Assembly: GCA_050633625.1 (NCBI GenBank)
Contig: JBOEGW010000006.1
Location: forward strand, 62,001-126,000
Reading direction: 5' to 3'
Length of the DNA stretch: 64,000 nucleotides
Source of the DNA: JBOEGW01 sp050633625
Lineage (GTDB): Bacteria; Pseudomonadota; Alphaproteobacteria; Rhodobacterales; Rhodobacteraceae
Part shown: positions 48,611 through 56,194 of the stretch, in pieces
Numbering within the stretch: position 1 is the stretch's first letter
Layout: each line of letters begins with the position of its first letter
Notes under the pieces: generated by a model
Told to the model about the DNA's origin: nothing
The model's input: only the letters and a program-made list of their open reading frames with translations
Databases searched by the model: none
Made by a program: the position numbers and the translations under genes

Positions 48611-49285
48611 TTAGCCGCCCTGCGCCGCTTGCATCAAAGCGGCTAGCCCGCCTGTTTCGCCGGATTCTTTCGTTGGAAGAGCGCTTTCTTCCACGTAGTT
48701 CCGATACACGACTTCCGCGTATTTCCCGTCCAAAATCAGAGGGTTATCCTGAACGAACCCGGAAACTTCAGTGACAGTGCGGCGGTTTTGCCGTTCGCGA
48801 TCCGAGGTGTTCACAACCGGGCGCGTTTCGCCGTAAGACACGAGGGCCTCAAGCCGCGAGCGGCTGATCCCTTGGGTTGCCAAGTAGGCAACAACCGCAT
48901 TTGCGCGCTGCCGTCCAAGGCTTTGGTTATAGCTGGACGAGCCGACCAAATCGGTGTGACCATAGACCCGGAAGCGGACCTCGGGGAATTGGCGGATCCA
49001 GCTTGCCTGACGTGACAACACAGCGCGCGCCTCCGCATCAAGCACCGCAGAGTTGAAGCCAAATGTCACTGTATCAGCGACTTCTTGGTTGAAACGCCCT
49101 GCCAAATCAACGACATAGCTGCGCTCGCCGTTTTGGATCAGGGTGTTGTTCATCGTGGCGTTGCCAAAGGCGCCTTCGTCCAGATAACCGCCCGCTTCGC
49201 GGCTGACGCTTTCTGGGGAGCAGGCGGCGACAAGCGCCAACATCGAGGTTGCGGCCAATAGGCGTTTTGTTGAGGTCATTGTCAT
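48611..49285 (-). CDS. OmpA-family lipoprotein of the Tad locus
   Basis: A 224-residue protein with signal MTMTSTKRLLAATSMLALVAAC and lipobox VAAC. The peptidoglycan-binding OmpA domain (about 65-160) has VTFGFNSAVLDAEARAVL and VYGHTDLVGSSSYNQSLGRQRANAV; the Asp and Arg that grip diaminopimelate are present. An unusual 60-residue tail (NPLILDGKYAEVVYRNYVEESAL) follows the domain. The start is the ATG at 49285, seven bases from GGAGG; a TTG upstream is less likely. It follows the secretin gene by two bases and may anchor it to the wall, taking the place of CpaD/RcpB. Confidence 0.85.
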   Translation of the reverse strand: MTMTSTKRLLAATSMLALVAACSPESVSREAGGYLDEGAFGNATMNNTLIQNGERSYVVDLAGRFNQEVADTVTFGFNSAVLDAEARAVLSRQASWIRQFPEVRFRVYGHTDLVGSSSYNQSLGRQRANAVVAYLATQGISRSRLEALVSYGETRPVVNTSDRERQNRRTVTEVSGFVQDNPLILDGKYAEVVYRNYVEESALPTKESGETGGLAALMQAAQGG

Positions 49286-49287
49286 GA

Positions 49288-50727
49288 TCAATCCTCCATC
49301 ACGTAGCCGTAAGAGCCGCCAAAGTCCTGACGGGCAACTTCGCTGGCCGGGCCTTTTGTGGGGCGGTTTGGCGCGGCTGTGCGTCCAAACAGGAACAAAT
49401 CAGCTTCGCTTGGCGGGCGGACCCGATCCGTTGGTAAGGCCAGGGCTTCGCCGCGCGTTGGCGTGACGAGATGCGGGGTGACGATGATCACCAGCTCAGA
49501 TTGTGACCGTTCATAATCCGCCGAACGGAACAGCGCGCCCAGCACAGGAATGTCGCCAAGGAAAGGCACCTGGCCGTTCACATCGCGAAAGTCATCCTGC
49601 AAAAGCCCAGCGATTGCAAAGCTTTGGCCGTCACGCATTTCAACAGTGGTTTTCGTTTCACGCCGTTTAAAGGCGTTCACTGTCAAAGACCCGTCACCAT
49701 AAGAGATTTCGTTATCAAGTCCCGACACAGAGGCAATGAGTTCGAGATTGATGATGTCTTGATCAACAACGCGCGGTGTGAAGGTCAATTCGACCCCGAA
49801 CGGCTTATAGTCGATATAGACCCGGCCAGATTCGTTCGTCACCGGCACGGGGTATTCGCCGCCTGCCAAAAAGCTCGCCTCTTGGCCAGAAAGCGCTGTG
49901 AGGTTTGGCTCGGCCAATGTACGAACCATCCCTTTGTTTTCAAGGGCTTCCAGCATCACAGCGAATTGCAGCGCGCCAGCGTTAAAGCCAAAGGTGAAGG
50001 CCCCTGTGCGGTCATTCCCAGAGGTGGCGTGTGTCGTCGTGTCGCCGTCTAGCGCGTTGTTCAAATTGGAGCCGCTCCCAAGGGTGCCGGTGCCAATCGT
50101 GGTGCCCAGATCGCCGCCCAGCAGCGAGCCGCCCATGCCGATGGATGAGGACAGCGACTTGGTGACGGAGCGTTGCATTTCCGCAAAGCGCACTTTCAAC
50201 ATGACCTGCTGGGTGCCGCCAACTGTCATCAGGTTCGAAACCTTTTCCGGGGCGTAGCGCTCTGCAAGGTCCAGCGCGCGGGAGAGGGCTGCGGCGGAGG
50301 TTGCTGTGCCTGACAGGACAAGCCCGTCATTGGCCGTGCGCACTTCAATCGGTTCACCGGGCAAGATTTGCTTCAGGCGTTCCTTAAACTCAGCAAGGTC
50401 GGGGGTGACTTGCACCTCTACGTTGGTCAGCAAGCGCCCGTCCGCGCCCAGCAATGTTAGCGTGGTGCGGCCTTGGGTCTTGCCCAAAACGTAAATCGTC
50501 CGGTCCGACAGCGTCGAAATATCCGCAATGCCGGGGTTGGCAATGGAAATCTCAGCGAAAGGTGTTTCGCTTTCGACAACCACCGCGCGGTTCATCGGTA
50601 CATTCAATGTGCTCGAAACAGCGCCGTCCATGACACGGAGCGTTTCTGCCTGTGCGGCCGGAGGCGTTTGCGCCACGGCCAAGGTCATCCCCAATAGGGC
50701 CGCCTTCAAAAAACTATCAAATTTCAT
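49288..50727 (-). CDS. cpaC: CpaC/RcpA outer-membrane secretin
   Basis: A 479-residue secretin. The signal peptide ends near residue 27 (AQAET). An N-terminal domain (LRVMDGAVSSTLNVPMNRAVVVESETPFAEISIANPGIADISTLSDRTIYVLGKTQGRTTLTLLG) is followed by a BON-like domain. The GspD-type secretin domain (about 235-420) contains LEALENKGMVRTLAEPNLTALSGQEASFLAGGEYPVPV and the end block DIPVLGALFRSADYERSQSELVIIVTPHLV. It forms the pilus exit channel. Confidence 0.95.
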   Translation of the reverse strand: MKFDSFLKAALLGMTLAVAQTPPAAQAETLRVMDGAVSSTLNVPMNRAVVVESETPFAEISIANPGIADISTLSDRTIYVLGKTQGRTTLTLLGADGRLLTNVEVQVTPDLAEFKERLKQILPGEPIEVRTANDGLVLSGTATSAAALSRALDLAERYAPEKVSNLMTVGGTQQVMLKVRFAEMQRSVTKSLSSSIGMGGSLLGGDLGTTIGTGTLGSGSNLNNALDGDTTTHATSGNDRTGAFTFGFNAGALQFAVMLEALENKGMVRTLAEPNLTALSGQEASFLAGGEYPVPVTNESGRVYIDYKPFGVELTFTPRVVDQDIINLELIASVSGLDNEISYGDGSLTVNAFKRRETKTTVEMRDGQSFAIAGLLQDDFRDVNGQVPFLGDIPVLGALFRSADYERSQSELVIIVTPHLVTPTRGEALALPTDRVRPPSEADLFLFGRTAAPNRPTKGPASEVARQDFGGSYGYVMED

Positions 50728-51072
50728 GTGATCTTGCCTCTCCGATCACTTACCTGCGCGGGACGTTGCCCATGAATAAGGCCCTTGGAGCCTTGACTTA
50801 TTGGAGCTTGCGCTCATTTTTTTCGGCACTTCGCACGTTGGATTTGTGAAAGAATGCCTGTTTTCTGCTCGAGACGTGCGCCCAGTTTGTCTGGATCAAT
50901 TCCGCCTAGATAGGGTGCACCATGCGTGAGTTTCGCATTTTTTGCAAGAATCAATGACTTGCGGGGGCGATTTCATGTGGAAAACCCGCAACAGATATTG
51001 CGGGTCGTCCATATGTAGCGGTTTTTGGGTCGCGTCACCCCTACATGTGCGCAGGGGTGGCGCGGAATTTTC
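50728..51072. other. Gap between cpaC and cpaB, contains cpaB terminator
   Basis: 345 bases with no gene. The cpaB-proximal part holds a terminator hairpin at 50981-51005. The remainder (50728-50980) probably contains the cpaC promoter. It means cpaC is not simply cotranscribed with cpaB. Confidence 0.5.
50981..51005 (-). terminator. Intrinsic terminator downstream of cpaB
   Basis: ACCCGCAA / TTGCGGGT is a perfect 8-bp stem (50984-50991, 50998-51005) with a 6-nt loop. On the minus strand it is followed by TTTT. Confidence 0.75.
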
Positions 51073-51927
51073 TTAGTTTGTCGGGCAGGGGATCTCGACC
51101 TGCACGGTTTCGGCGCCCTTCCGGGTGCGAATTGTGCAAACTTGTTTCTCCGCGATGATCTCTGGCGCATCGGTCTGGATGCCCAAAAGTTCGTTTTGGT
51201 CGATCTCCACAGCGCTTGCTGTGCTGTCATCCCCGGCACCCACCAAGGAGAGCGAAAGCCGACCTGTCGCTTGCGCCTGCGCAAGGCGTGCCACTTGTTG
51301 CGGGGTGGCCTCGACTGTCACTGTGCGCGCAATCGTCGGGGCGGCGCGGTCTGTATCCGCCATTTGGTCAATCGCAATGATGCGAATGCGCGATTGAATA
51401 AGCTTCGTCACCTCTTGGCTTGTGACGCTGTCAACCGAGCCGCGGCCCGTCCAGTAAATGTCGACTGTGTCATCGGGGCGCAAGAATCCGGAAACGCCCG
51501 TCGCCACATCAACTTTGATCGCAAACGCGCGCATCCCGGAGGAGAGCCGCGAGGATACGCCCGCATCGCCCCCTGCACGGGTCACTTTGATCTCAAGAAG
51601 GGCTTCGTCCTTTTCCATGGCGCGAACAACAGTTCTATAGCGTTTTTCGCCTTCCGGGAAAATCTCATCGAGTGTTTTGAACGTGCCCTCAGGCACCGCG
51701 TCCTCTGGCCAGCGCACGGCGCGGATGTTTTCTTCCGTCACCTGATCGCCATAGGCCAGGGTTTCATTCACCACGTAAACCTCGGTCAGCGGCACCATTT
51801 GGGCCCGCGCCGCGCGTTCACGATCGAGTTGGGTTTGATAATCGCCGATATAGCCACGCGCCATATAGACGGCGAAACCTGCCAAACCTACGCCGAGGAT
51901 AAGCACCAATCCGAAGACCGCTCGCAT
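51073..51927 (-). CDS. cpaB: CpaB/RcpC pilus assembly protein
   Basis: A 284-residue periplasmic protein with one N-terminal membrane helix (MRAVFGLVLILGVGLAGFAVYMARG), then a coiled stretch and a SAF domain (EVYVVNETLAYGDQVTEENIRAVRWPEDAVPEGTF). The rest is the CpaB/RcpC C-terminal part (GMRAFAIKVDVATGVSGFLRPDDTVDIYWTG). It is thought to link the secretin to the inner machine or to peptidoglycan. The ATG at 51927 is chosen because AGGACAGGAC precedes it; a GTG five codons upstream is the alternative. Confidence 0.92.
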   Translation of the reverse strand: MRAVFGLVLILGVGLAGFAVYMARGYIGDYQTQLDRERAARAQMVPLTEVYVVNETLAYGDQVTEENIRAVRWPEDAVPEGTFKTLDEIFPEGEKRYRTVVRAMEKDEALLEIKVTRAGGDAGVSSRLSSGMRAFAIKVDVATGVSGFLRPDDTVDIYWTGRGSVDSVTSQEVTKLIQSRIRIIAIDQMADTDRAAPTIARTVTVEATPQQVARLAQAQATGRLSLSLVGAGDDSTASAVEIDQNELLGIQTDAPEIIAEKQVCTIRTRKGAETVQVEIPCPTN

Positions 51928-52122
51928 GTCCTGTCCTTTCACTCATTTCCCGGGGAGCGCCCGGACGCATTTTTCTATTCTGTGTTCTATTCTGTTAACT
52001 AACTTTAGGATTGCGGCAAAAATCTGGACAAAGAATGAATTTGCAGAGAATTTTTCCGCGATCCGCAACAATTCTGGGTTTTGACCGCCGCGCAACAGAA
52101 CAAAGGCAGGGGCCAAACGTGG

Positions 52123-52147
52123 AAAGGGCCGCGCCGAAGCGCAGCCC
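52123..52147 (-). terminator. Intrinsic terminator of the flp pair
   Basis: On the minus strand GGGCTGCGC-TTCG-GCGCGGCCC: a 9-bp stem with one T-G pair closed by a TTCG tetraloop (plus coordinates 52126-52134, 52135-52138, 52139-52147), then TTT. It is 22 bases past the second pilin stop and would limit transcription into cpaB. Confidence 0.82.
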
Positions 52148-52168
52148 ATCCATTCGATCAAACCGATC

Positions 52169-52360
52169 TTAGTGTGCCATGATTGTCATGGTGTCGAGCT
52201 CGCCAGAGATCGTGTCAGCCAACGAAGTTGTACCGTCGGAAACCGATGTCAGAACGGCGATGCCGAGGCCAACGATAGCTGCTGTCAGAACAACCCAGTC
52301 AACTGTGACTGCACCGTCTTCGTCTGCGCGGAAGTTTTTGATCATGTTTACGAGTTTCAT
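52169..52360 (-). CDS. flp: Flp family type IVb pilin, copy 2
   Basis: A 63-residue prepilin, the structural subunit of the Tad pilus. The leader is MKLVNMIKNFRADEDG with cleavage after Gly16; the mature start is AVTVDWVVLTAAIVGLGIAV, a long hydrophobic helix. Usual Flp cleavage motifs have Glu-Tyr at +5/+6; here Asp-Trp, as I recall from other Rhodobacteraceae. From residue 10 to the end it is identical to copy 1 (54 residues), although many codons differ. AAAGGAGAT lies before the ATG at 52360. Confidence 0.92.
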   Translation of the reverse strand: MKLVNMIKNFRADEDGAVTVDWVVLTAAIVGLGIAVLTSVSDGTTSLADTISGELDTMTIMAH

Positions 52361-52424
52361 AGTGTATCTCCTTTTAGAGAATTTGATGTGGCGCATCAGG
52401 CGCCGAATTTAGGAAAAAGGTCGC

Positions 52425-52616
52425 TTAGTGCGCCATGATTGTCATTGTGTCGAGTTCGCCCGAAATTGTGTCGGCGAGCGAAGTCGTACCGTCGGAAACC
52501 GAAGTCAGAACGGCGATGCCGAGGCCAACGATTGCGGCAGTCAGAACAACCCAGTCTACGGTTACAGCGCCGTCTTCGTCAGCGCGGAATTGGTTTACAA
52601 GTTTAAACAGTTTCAT
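52425..52616 (-). CDS. flp: Flp family type IVb pilin, copy 1
   Basis: A 63-residue prepilin with leader MKLFKLVNQFRADEDG and mature part starting AVTVDWVVLTAAIVGL. It differs from copy 2 only in the first nine residues of the leader, which are removed on processing, so the mature subunits are the same. It is the first gene of the pilin pair and should be highly expressed; the promoter lies in the AT-rich gap upstream. The duplicates carry about twenty synonymous differences, so the copies are not recent. Confidence 0.92.
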   Translation of the reverse strand: MKLFKLVNQFRADEDGAVTVDWVVLTAAIVGLGIAVLTSVSDGTTSLADTISGELDTMTIMAH

Positions 52617-52984
52617 CTCATTAGTCCCTTCGAAAGCTCATTGCTCATTCATTTACAAGTTCACCTCGCCAGAGTTCCGAACCGCCTTTGAACCGGCTCG
52701 TTTCCGTGCTTGGTATGCTGCAAATACACCTTCACAATGGGGCAAGAGTGGGGCGCAGATCGTACAATTTCTGGCGCTTTGCTAAAATTGAAACTATTTT
52801 GGTTAATACACTGATAATGCTTAATAAATTTCGGTAAAATTTTATGAAACTTCGAATTTTCTGTGCGAAATGGCATGAAAAACGGGGGTGAATCGGGCCA
52901 ATTCGGAGGAAAAACTGGCTCTTTTGGCGGAAATTTGCGAGTATTAACCCAACAAAAAGATAAGAGCAGAGCAGGTTTCGCAAA
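52617..52984. other. AT-rich divergent promoter region of flp and the transglycosylase
   Basis: 368 bases without a gene and clearly more AT-rich than the surroundings. On the + strand a promoter-like TTGCGA, 17 bases, AGATAA occurs at 52935-52963 for the transglycosylase. The flp promoter on the other strand cannot be pinned down by eye. Confidence 0.5.
52935..52963 (+). promoter_or_regulatory. Possible sigma-70 promoter for the lytic transglycosylase
   Basis: TTGCGA at 52935-52940, a 17-base spacer and AGATAA at 52958-52963, with the ATG at 52985, giving a leader of about 15 bases. The -10 is a modest match. Confidence 0.35.
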
Positions 52985-53872
52985 ATGCGTATCATCGCAC
53001 TAACCATAAGCGCCTTGGCGTTCGTGGTGTCTCATGCGGCCCTTGCCGATCAGGCGGGCAGCAGCGGGTTCACCTTTAAGCGTATGCCGGTCCCTCAGGG
53101 GGGGCCGAAAATCACTGTGCAGATCGATCCAGAGGAACAGGCGCGCCTGGTTGCGGCGGCGCGCGCCGAGCGTTTGGCGCGCGAAGCCCGTGCGGCGGGG
53201 CGTGAGGCGGCGGATGCTGCGGGGGGCGCGGATAGTGTCGCGGCTGCGATCGATGGTCCCGTGGTCCCGGCGCTCAATGGGTTTGAGTGGTTCTGGGCGG
53301 CGGTGCCCTCCGAGATCACATCGCCCGCGCCCACGCGCGTCTCCTTGGCCTTGGCCGCGCTTGAGGGCAAATCCGACCTCGCTGAGCCGCGCTTACAAAC
53401 GCTCCAAGACATCGCCAATGCCCATGGCGCGGATATTTTGCGCTATACGGTGGGCACTGACGTGTCCCCGGCTTTGGTTCTGGCGTTGATTTCGGTTGAG
53501 AGTTCCGGGCGCAGTGACGCCGAGAGCCACGCAGGCGCGCAGGGGCTTATGCAGCTTATTCCGGCCACCGCTGAGCGTTTTGGCGTCACGGACAGCACAA
53601 TTCCCGGCGAAAACATCAAAGGTGGTGTGGCATATCTTTCTTGGCTGCTTGAGCATTTTGATACAGACCCTATTCTGGCGCTGGCCGGGTATAACGCGGG
53701 CGAGGGCGCCGTGAAGACCCATGGCGGGGTTCCTCCATTTGCAGAGACCCGTGCTTATGTGCCAAAGGTACTCAGCGCATGGCGGGTTGCGCGCGGGCTT
53801 TGCCTGACTCCGCCGCAACTTTTGACGGACGGCTGTGTATTTGCCGGAAATAGGACTGTTACGAATGGCTGA
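52985..53872 (+). CDS. Exported lytic transglycosylase (SLT domain)
   Basis: A 295-residue periplasmic enzyme with signal peptide MRIIALTISALAFVVSHAALA. The N-terminal half is Ala/Arg-rich with a helical stretch (AARAERLAREARAAGREAADAAGG). The C-terminal SLT domain begins at about 155: ALISVESSGRSDAESHAGAQGLMQLIPATAERFGV with catalytic Glu in VESSG, then GGVAYLSWLLEHF and LAGYNAGEGAV. It cleaves peptidoglycan, and given the divergent flp pair it may open the wall for the Tad machine (inference). It overlaps the UbiA gene by eight bases. Confidence 0.9.
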   Translation: MRIIALTISALAFVVSHAALADQAGSSGFTFKRMPVPQGGPKITVQIDPEEQARLVAAARAERLAREARAAGREAADAAGGADSVAAAIDGPVVPALNGFEWFWAAVPSEITSPAPTRVSLALAALEGKSDLAEPRLQTLQDIANAHGADILRYTVGTDVSPALVLALISVESSGRSDAESHAGAQGLMQLIPATAERFGVTDSTIPGENIKGGVAYLSWLLEHFDTDPILALAGYNAGEGAVKTHGGVPPFAETRAYVPKVLSAWRVARGLCLTPPQLLTDGCVFAGNRTVTNG

Positions 53873-55307
53873 AAAGACGCCGCTGGTGCTGGATGTTGAC
53901 GGCACCTTTTTGCGAACGGATTTATTGTTTGAGAGCTTTTGGGCAGGGCTGGGCCAAGCCCCTTGGGCGACTCTCAAGGCTGCGGCGTTTCATATCACCC
54001 GTCCTGAGAAGCTAAAATCAAAGCTGGCAGATATTGTTCAGATGCGCATGGATTTGATGCCTGTGCATAAAGATGTGGCCACGGCGGCGCGCACGGCGAA
54101 GCTGGAAAAGCGCGAGGTGGTGTTGGCCTCCGCCTCGGACAAGCGTTTGGTCGCGCAGTTGGCGGCGGATTATGCGCTATCGCCGCGGGTGTTTGGATCG
54201 GACGCGGCGCATAACCTGAAAGGCGCGCGCAAGGCGACCGAATTGGTTGCGGCCTTTGGCGATGGTAAGTTTGACTACGCCGGTAACGACAAGGTGGATC
54301 GCGAAGTTTGGGCGCATGCGCGCAAAGCCATTGTTGTGGGGGATACGGCCTCGGCGGATATGTTGGAAGCCGTCGAAAAACCAGTTGTGCGTCTGCCGTC
54401 TGGCCAGCGCCCGGAGCGCGCAATCCATGCGTTGCGGCCGCATCAATGGGTGAAGAACGTGCTGTTGTTTGTGCCGCTCTTAGCGGCGCATGAGTTCGGC
54501 TGGCCCACGATCTTGGCGGTGTTGATGGGGATTATCTCCTTTTCGCTCGCCGCCAGCGCGATCTATGTGGTCAATGATTTGCTCGACCTTGAGGCGGACC
54601 GGCTGCATGTGAAAAAGCGGTTCCGTCCCTTTGCTTCGGGGGATGTGCCGATTGGGACTGGCATGTTGATCGGGGCAATGGCGGCGGCGGTCGCCTTGAC
54701 TATTGCCTCTGTGCTGAGTCCGGCGTTTTTGGGCATCATTGTCCTCTATATGAGTTTGTCACTCGCCTATTCGCTCAAGCTCAAGCGGATGCGTTGGATC
54801 GACATTGTTGTCTTGGCAGCCCTTTATACTTTGCGCGTTGTTGCGGGGGCGTTTGCCTCTGGGGTGCCGATTACTGGTTATTTGCTGGTGTTCATCTTCC
54901 CGGTATTCTTGACGCTTGGCTGCGTGAAACGGATGACAGAAGTGACGTTGGCGGACACGGATGCGCGGTTGCCCGGACGGGGGTATGCGAAAGCCGACAG
55001 GGGGGATTTGCTCAATGTGGCGATGATTGGCATGGCCGGGGCGCTGTTGTCGTTCTTTATGTATAGTTTCACCGCGCAAGCGCAAAGCCTCTATCCGACA
55101 CAGTGGTTGGTTTGGGCGACATTGCTGCCGATCACCTGGTGGTTGGTGCGTATGGTGCGCCTGGGCTTTTATGGCAAACAGGACCATGACCCGATTGTTT
55201 TTGCGATGAAAGACAAGCGCGGTATCGGGATTTTGCTGATTGCGCTGGGCCTTTTGTTTCAGGCTGCCGGACTGTGGGAGCAATACTACGCCTATTGGCT
55301 GGGCTGA
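53865..55307 (+). CDS. HAD phosphatase - UbiA prenyltransferase fusion (DPPR-synthase-like)
   Basis: A 480-residue two-domain protein. Residues about 1-190 are a HAD phosphatase: LVLDVDGTFLRTD (motif I), VLASASDKRLV, and VVGDTASADMLEAV (motif IV). Residues about 195-480 are a polytopic UbiA prenyltransferase with NDLLDLEADRLHVKKRFRPFASG (NDxxDxxxD) and KRMTEVTLADTDARLPGRGYAKAD as the second Asp site. This resembles Rv3806c, which joins decaprenyl phosphate and PRPP, with the following 5-phosphatase step supplied by the fused HAD domain. Start ATG 53865 overlaps the transglycosylase stop. Substrate by inference. Confidence 0.85.
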   Translation: MAEKTPLVLDVDGTFLRTDLLFESFWAGLGQAPWATLKAAAFHITRPEKLKSKLADIVQMRMDLMPVHKDVATAARTAKLEKREVVLASASDKRLVAQLAADYALSPRVFGSDAAHNLKGARKATELVAAFGDGKFDYAGNDKVDREVWAHARKAIVVGDTASADMLEAVEKPVVRLPSGQRPERAIHALRPHQWVKNVLLFVPLLAAHEFGWPTILAVLMGIISFSLAASAIYVVNDLLDLEADRLHVKKRFRPFASGDVPIGTGMLIGAMAAAVALTIASVLSPAFLGIIVLYMSLSLAYSLKLKRMRWIDIVVLAALYTLRVVAGAFASGVPITGYLLVFIFPVFLTLGCVKRMTEVTLADTDARLPGRGYAKADRGDLLNVAMIGMAGALLSFFMYSFTAQAQSLYPTQWLVWATLLPITWWLVRMVRLGFYGKQDHDPIVFAMKDKRGIGILLIALGLLFQAAGLWEQYYAYWLG

Positions 55308-55322
55308 CGGGTGCTCAGGGGG

Positions 55323-55343
55323 CGCGGGCTGCGCCCGCGTTTT
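55323..55343 (+). terminator. Intrinsic terminator downstream of the HAD-UbiA gene
   Basis: CGCGGGC-TGC-GCCCGCG (7-bp perfect stem) is followed by TTTT. It lies 15 bases past the stop codon, in the convergent gap to the SDR gene. Confidence 0.72.
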
Positions 55344-55371
55344 GGGGCTTTTCCCCCGCCGCGATGCGGCT

Positions 55372-55399
55372 CCCCCAAGGTATTTTGGAACCAAAGAAG
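55372..55399 (+). repeat. Intergenic repeat, copy C
   Basis: CCCCCAAGGTATTTTGGAA followed by CCAAAGAAG. The second half equals copy A (GAACCAAAGAAG) and the first half equals copy D (CCCCCAAGGTATTTT). It lies between convergent genes. Confidence 0.7.
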
Positions 55400-55456
55400 C
55401 GGTGGCGGATCTCATCTGGACCTGTGGTGGTGCCTTTTGGGGCGCGGCGTACCCGT

Positions 55457-56194
55457 TTAGATCGACAGTTTCTTGAAGATCGGTTCTGGGATGTTCTTGA
55501 TGATCAGCATGATGTAGCGCCAGAAGAACGGGGTGTAGATCACGTTTTTCTTCTTATCGACCGCCTTGAGCAGATCTTTGGCAACGGCTTCGGGCGAGGC
55601 CACCAAGAACATGCCCTCAATGCCCCAAGTCATTGCGGTGTCCACAAAGCCGGGTTTGACAGTGACCACATGGCCTCCTGCGCGTGTCAGGCGGTTGCGT
55701 AGCCCTGACAGGTAGGTGGCAAAGCCTGCTTTCGCAGCGCCGTAGACATAATTGCCAATTCGGCCGCGATCCCCTGCGACCGATCCAACGCCCACCACTG
55801 TGCCGCCGCTGCGCGCTTCCATCAGGGGGGCGAGCTGTGTCAAAAACTGTGCCGGGCCGGTGAAGCTGTCGGCAATCACGCCTTCAATCAATGCAGGATC
55901 ATCGTCAATTTCGGATTGTTCGGGCATCGAGCCGACAAACACCGCCGCATTGATGTTTCCATCATGACTATCAGCGCGCGCAATGATCGGCGCGAAGGTC
56001 TTGAGGTCGCGCGCGTCAAAGCGCACAGCCGTGGCCTGCGCCGCACCCCGCGCCAGAAGGTCGGCTTCGCTGTTTTTAAGGTCGTCCATGTCGCGTCCGG
56101 CCAAGATCACAGCATCGCCGCGCGCTGCCACCGCGCGCGCAAACGCCCGCGCCATCGAGGAGGTCGCACCCAAAATAATCCAAACGTCGCTCAT
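55457..56194 (-). CDS. SDR oxidoreductase, DprE2-like
   Basis: A 245-residue short-chain dehydrogenase. Cofactor site WIILGATSSMARAFARAVAARG near residues 5-26; catalytic YGAAK near 149-153 with Ser in VGVGSVAGDRGRIGNYVYGAAKAGF. The C-terminus is long and hydrophobic (IYTPFFWRYIMLIIKNIPEPIFKKL), as in DprE2, which reduces the 2'-keto intermediate to polyprenyl-phospho-arabinose. It overlaps the DprE1-like gene by four bases, the order found in the two-subunit epimerase. Confidence 0.83.
   Translation of the reverse strand: MSDVWIILGATSSMARAFARAVAARGDAVILAGRDMDDLKNSEADLLARGAAQATAVRFDARDLKTFAPIIARADSHDGNINAAVFVGSMPEQSEIDDDPALIEGVIADSFTGPAQFLTQLAPLMEARSGGTVVGVGSVAGDRGRIGNYVYGAAKAGFATYLSGLRNRLTRAGGHVVTVKPGFVDTAMTWGIEGMFLVASPEAVAKDLLKAVDKKKNVIYTPFFWRYIMLIIKNIPEPIFKKLSI

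Noticed and set aside
52617..52984. CtrA sites (TTAA-N7-TTAA) in the flp promoter region
   Set aside because: TTAA elements occur but with 14 bases or other spacing, not seven.
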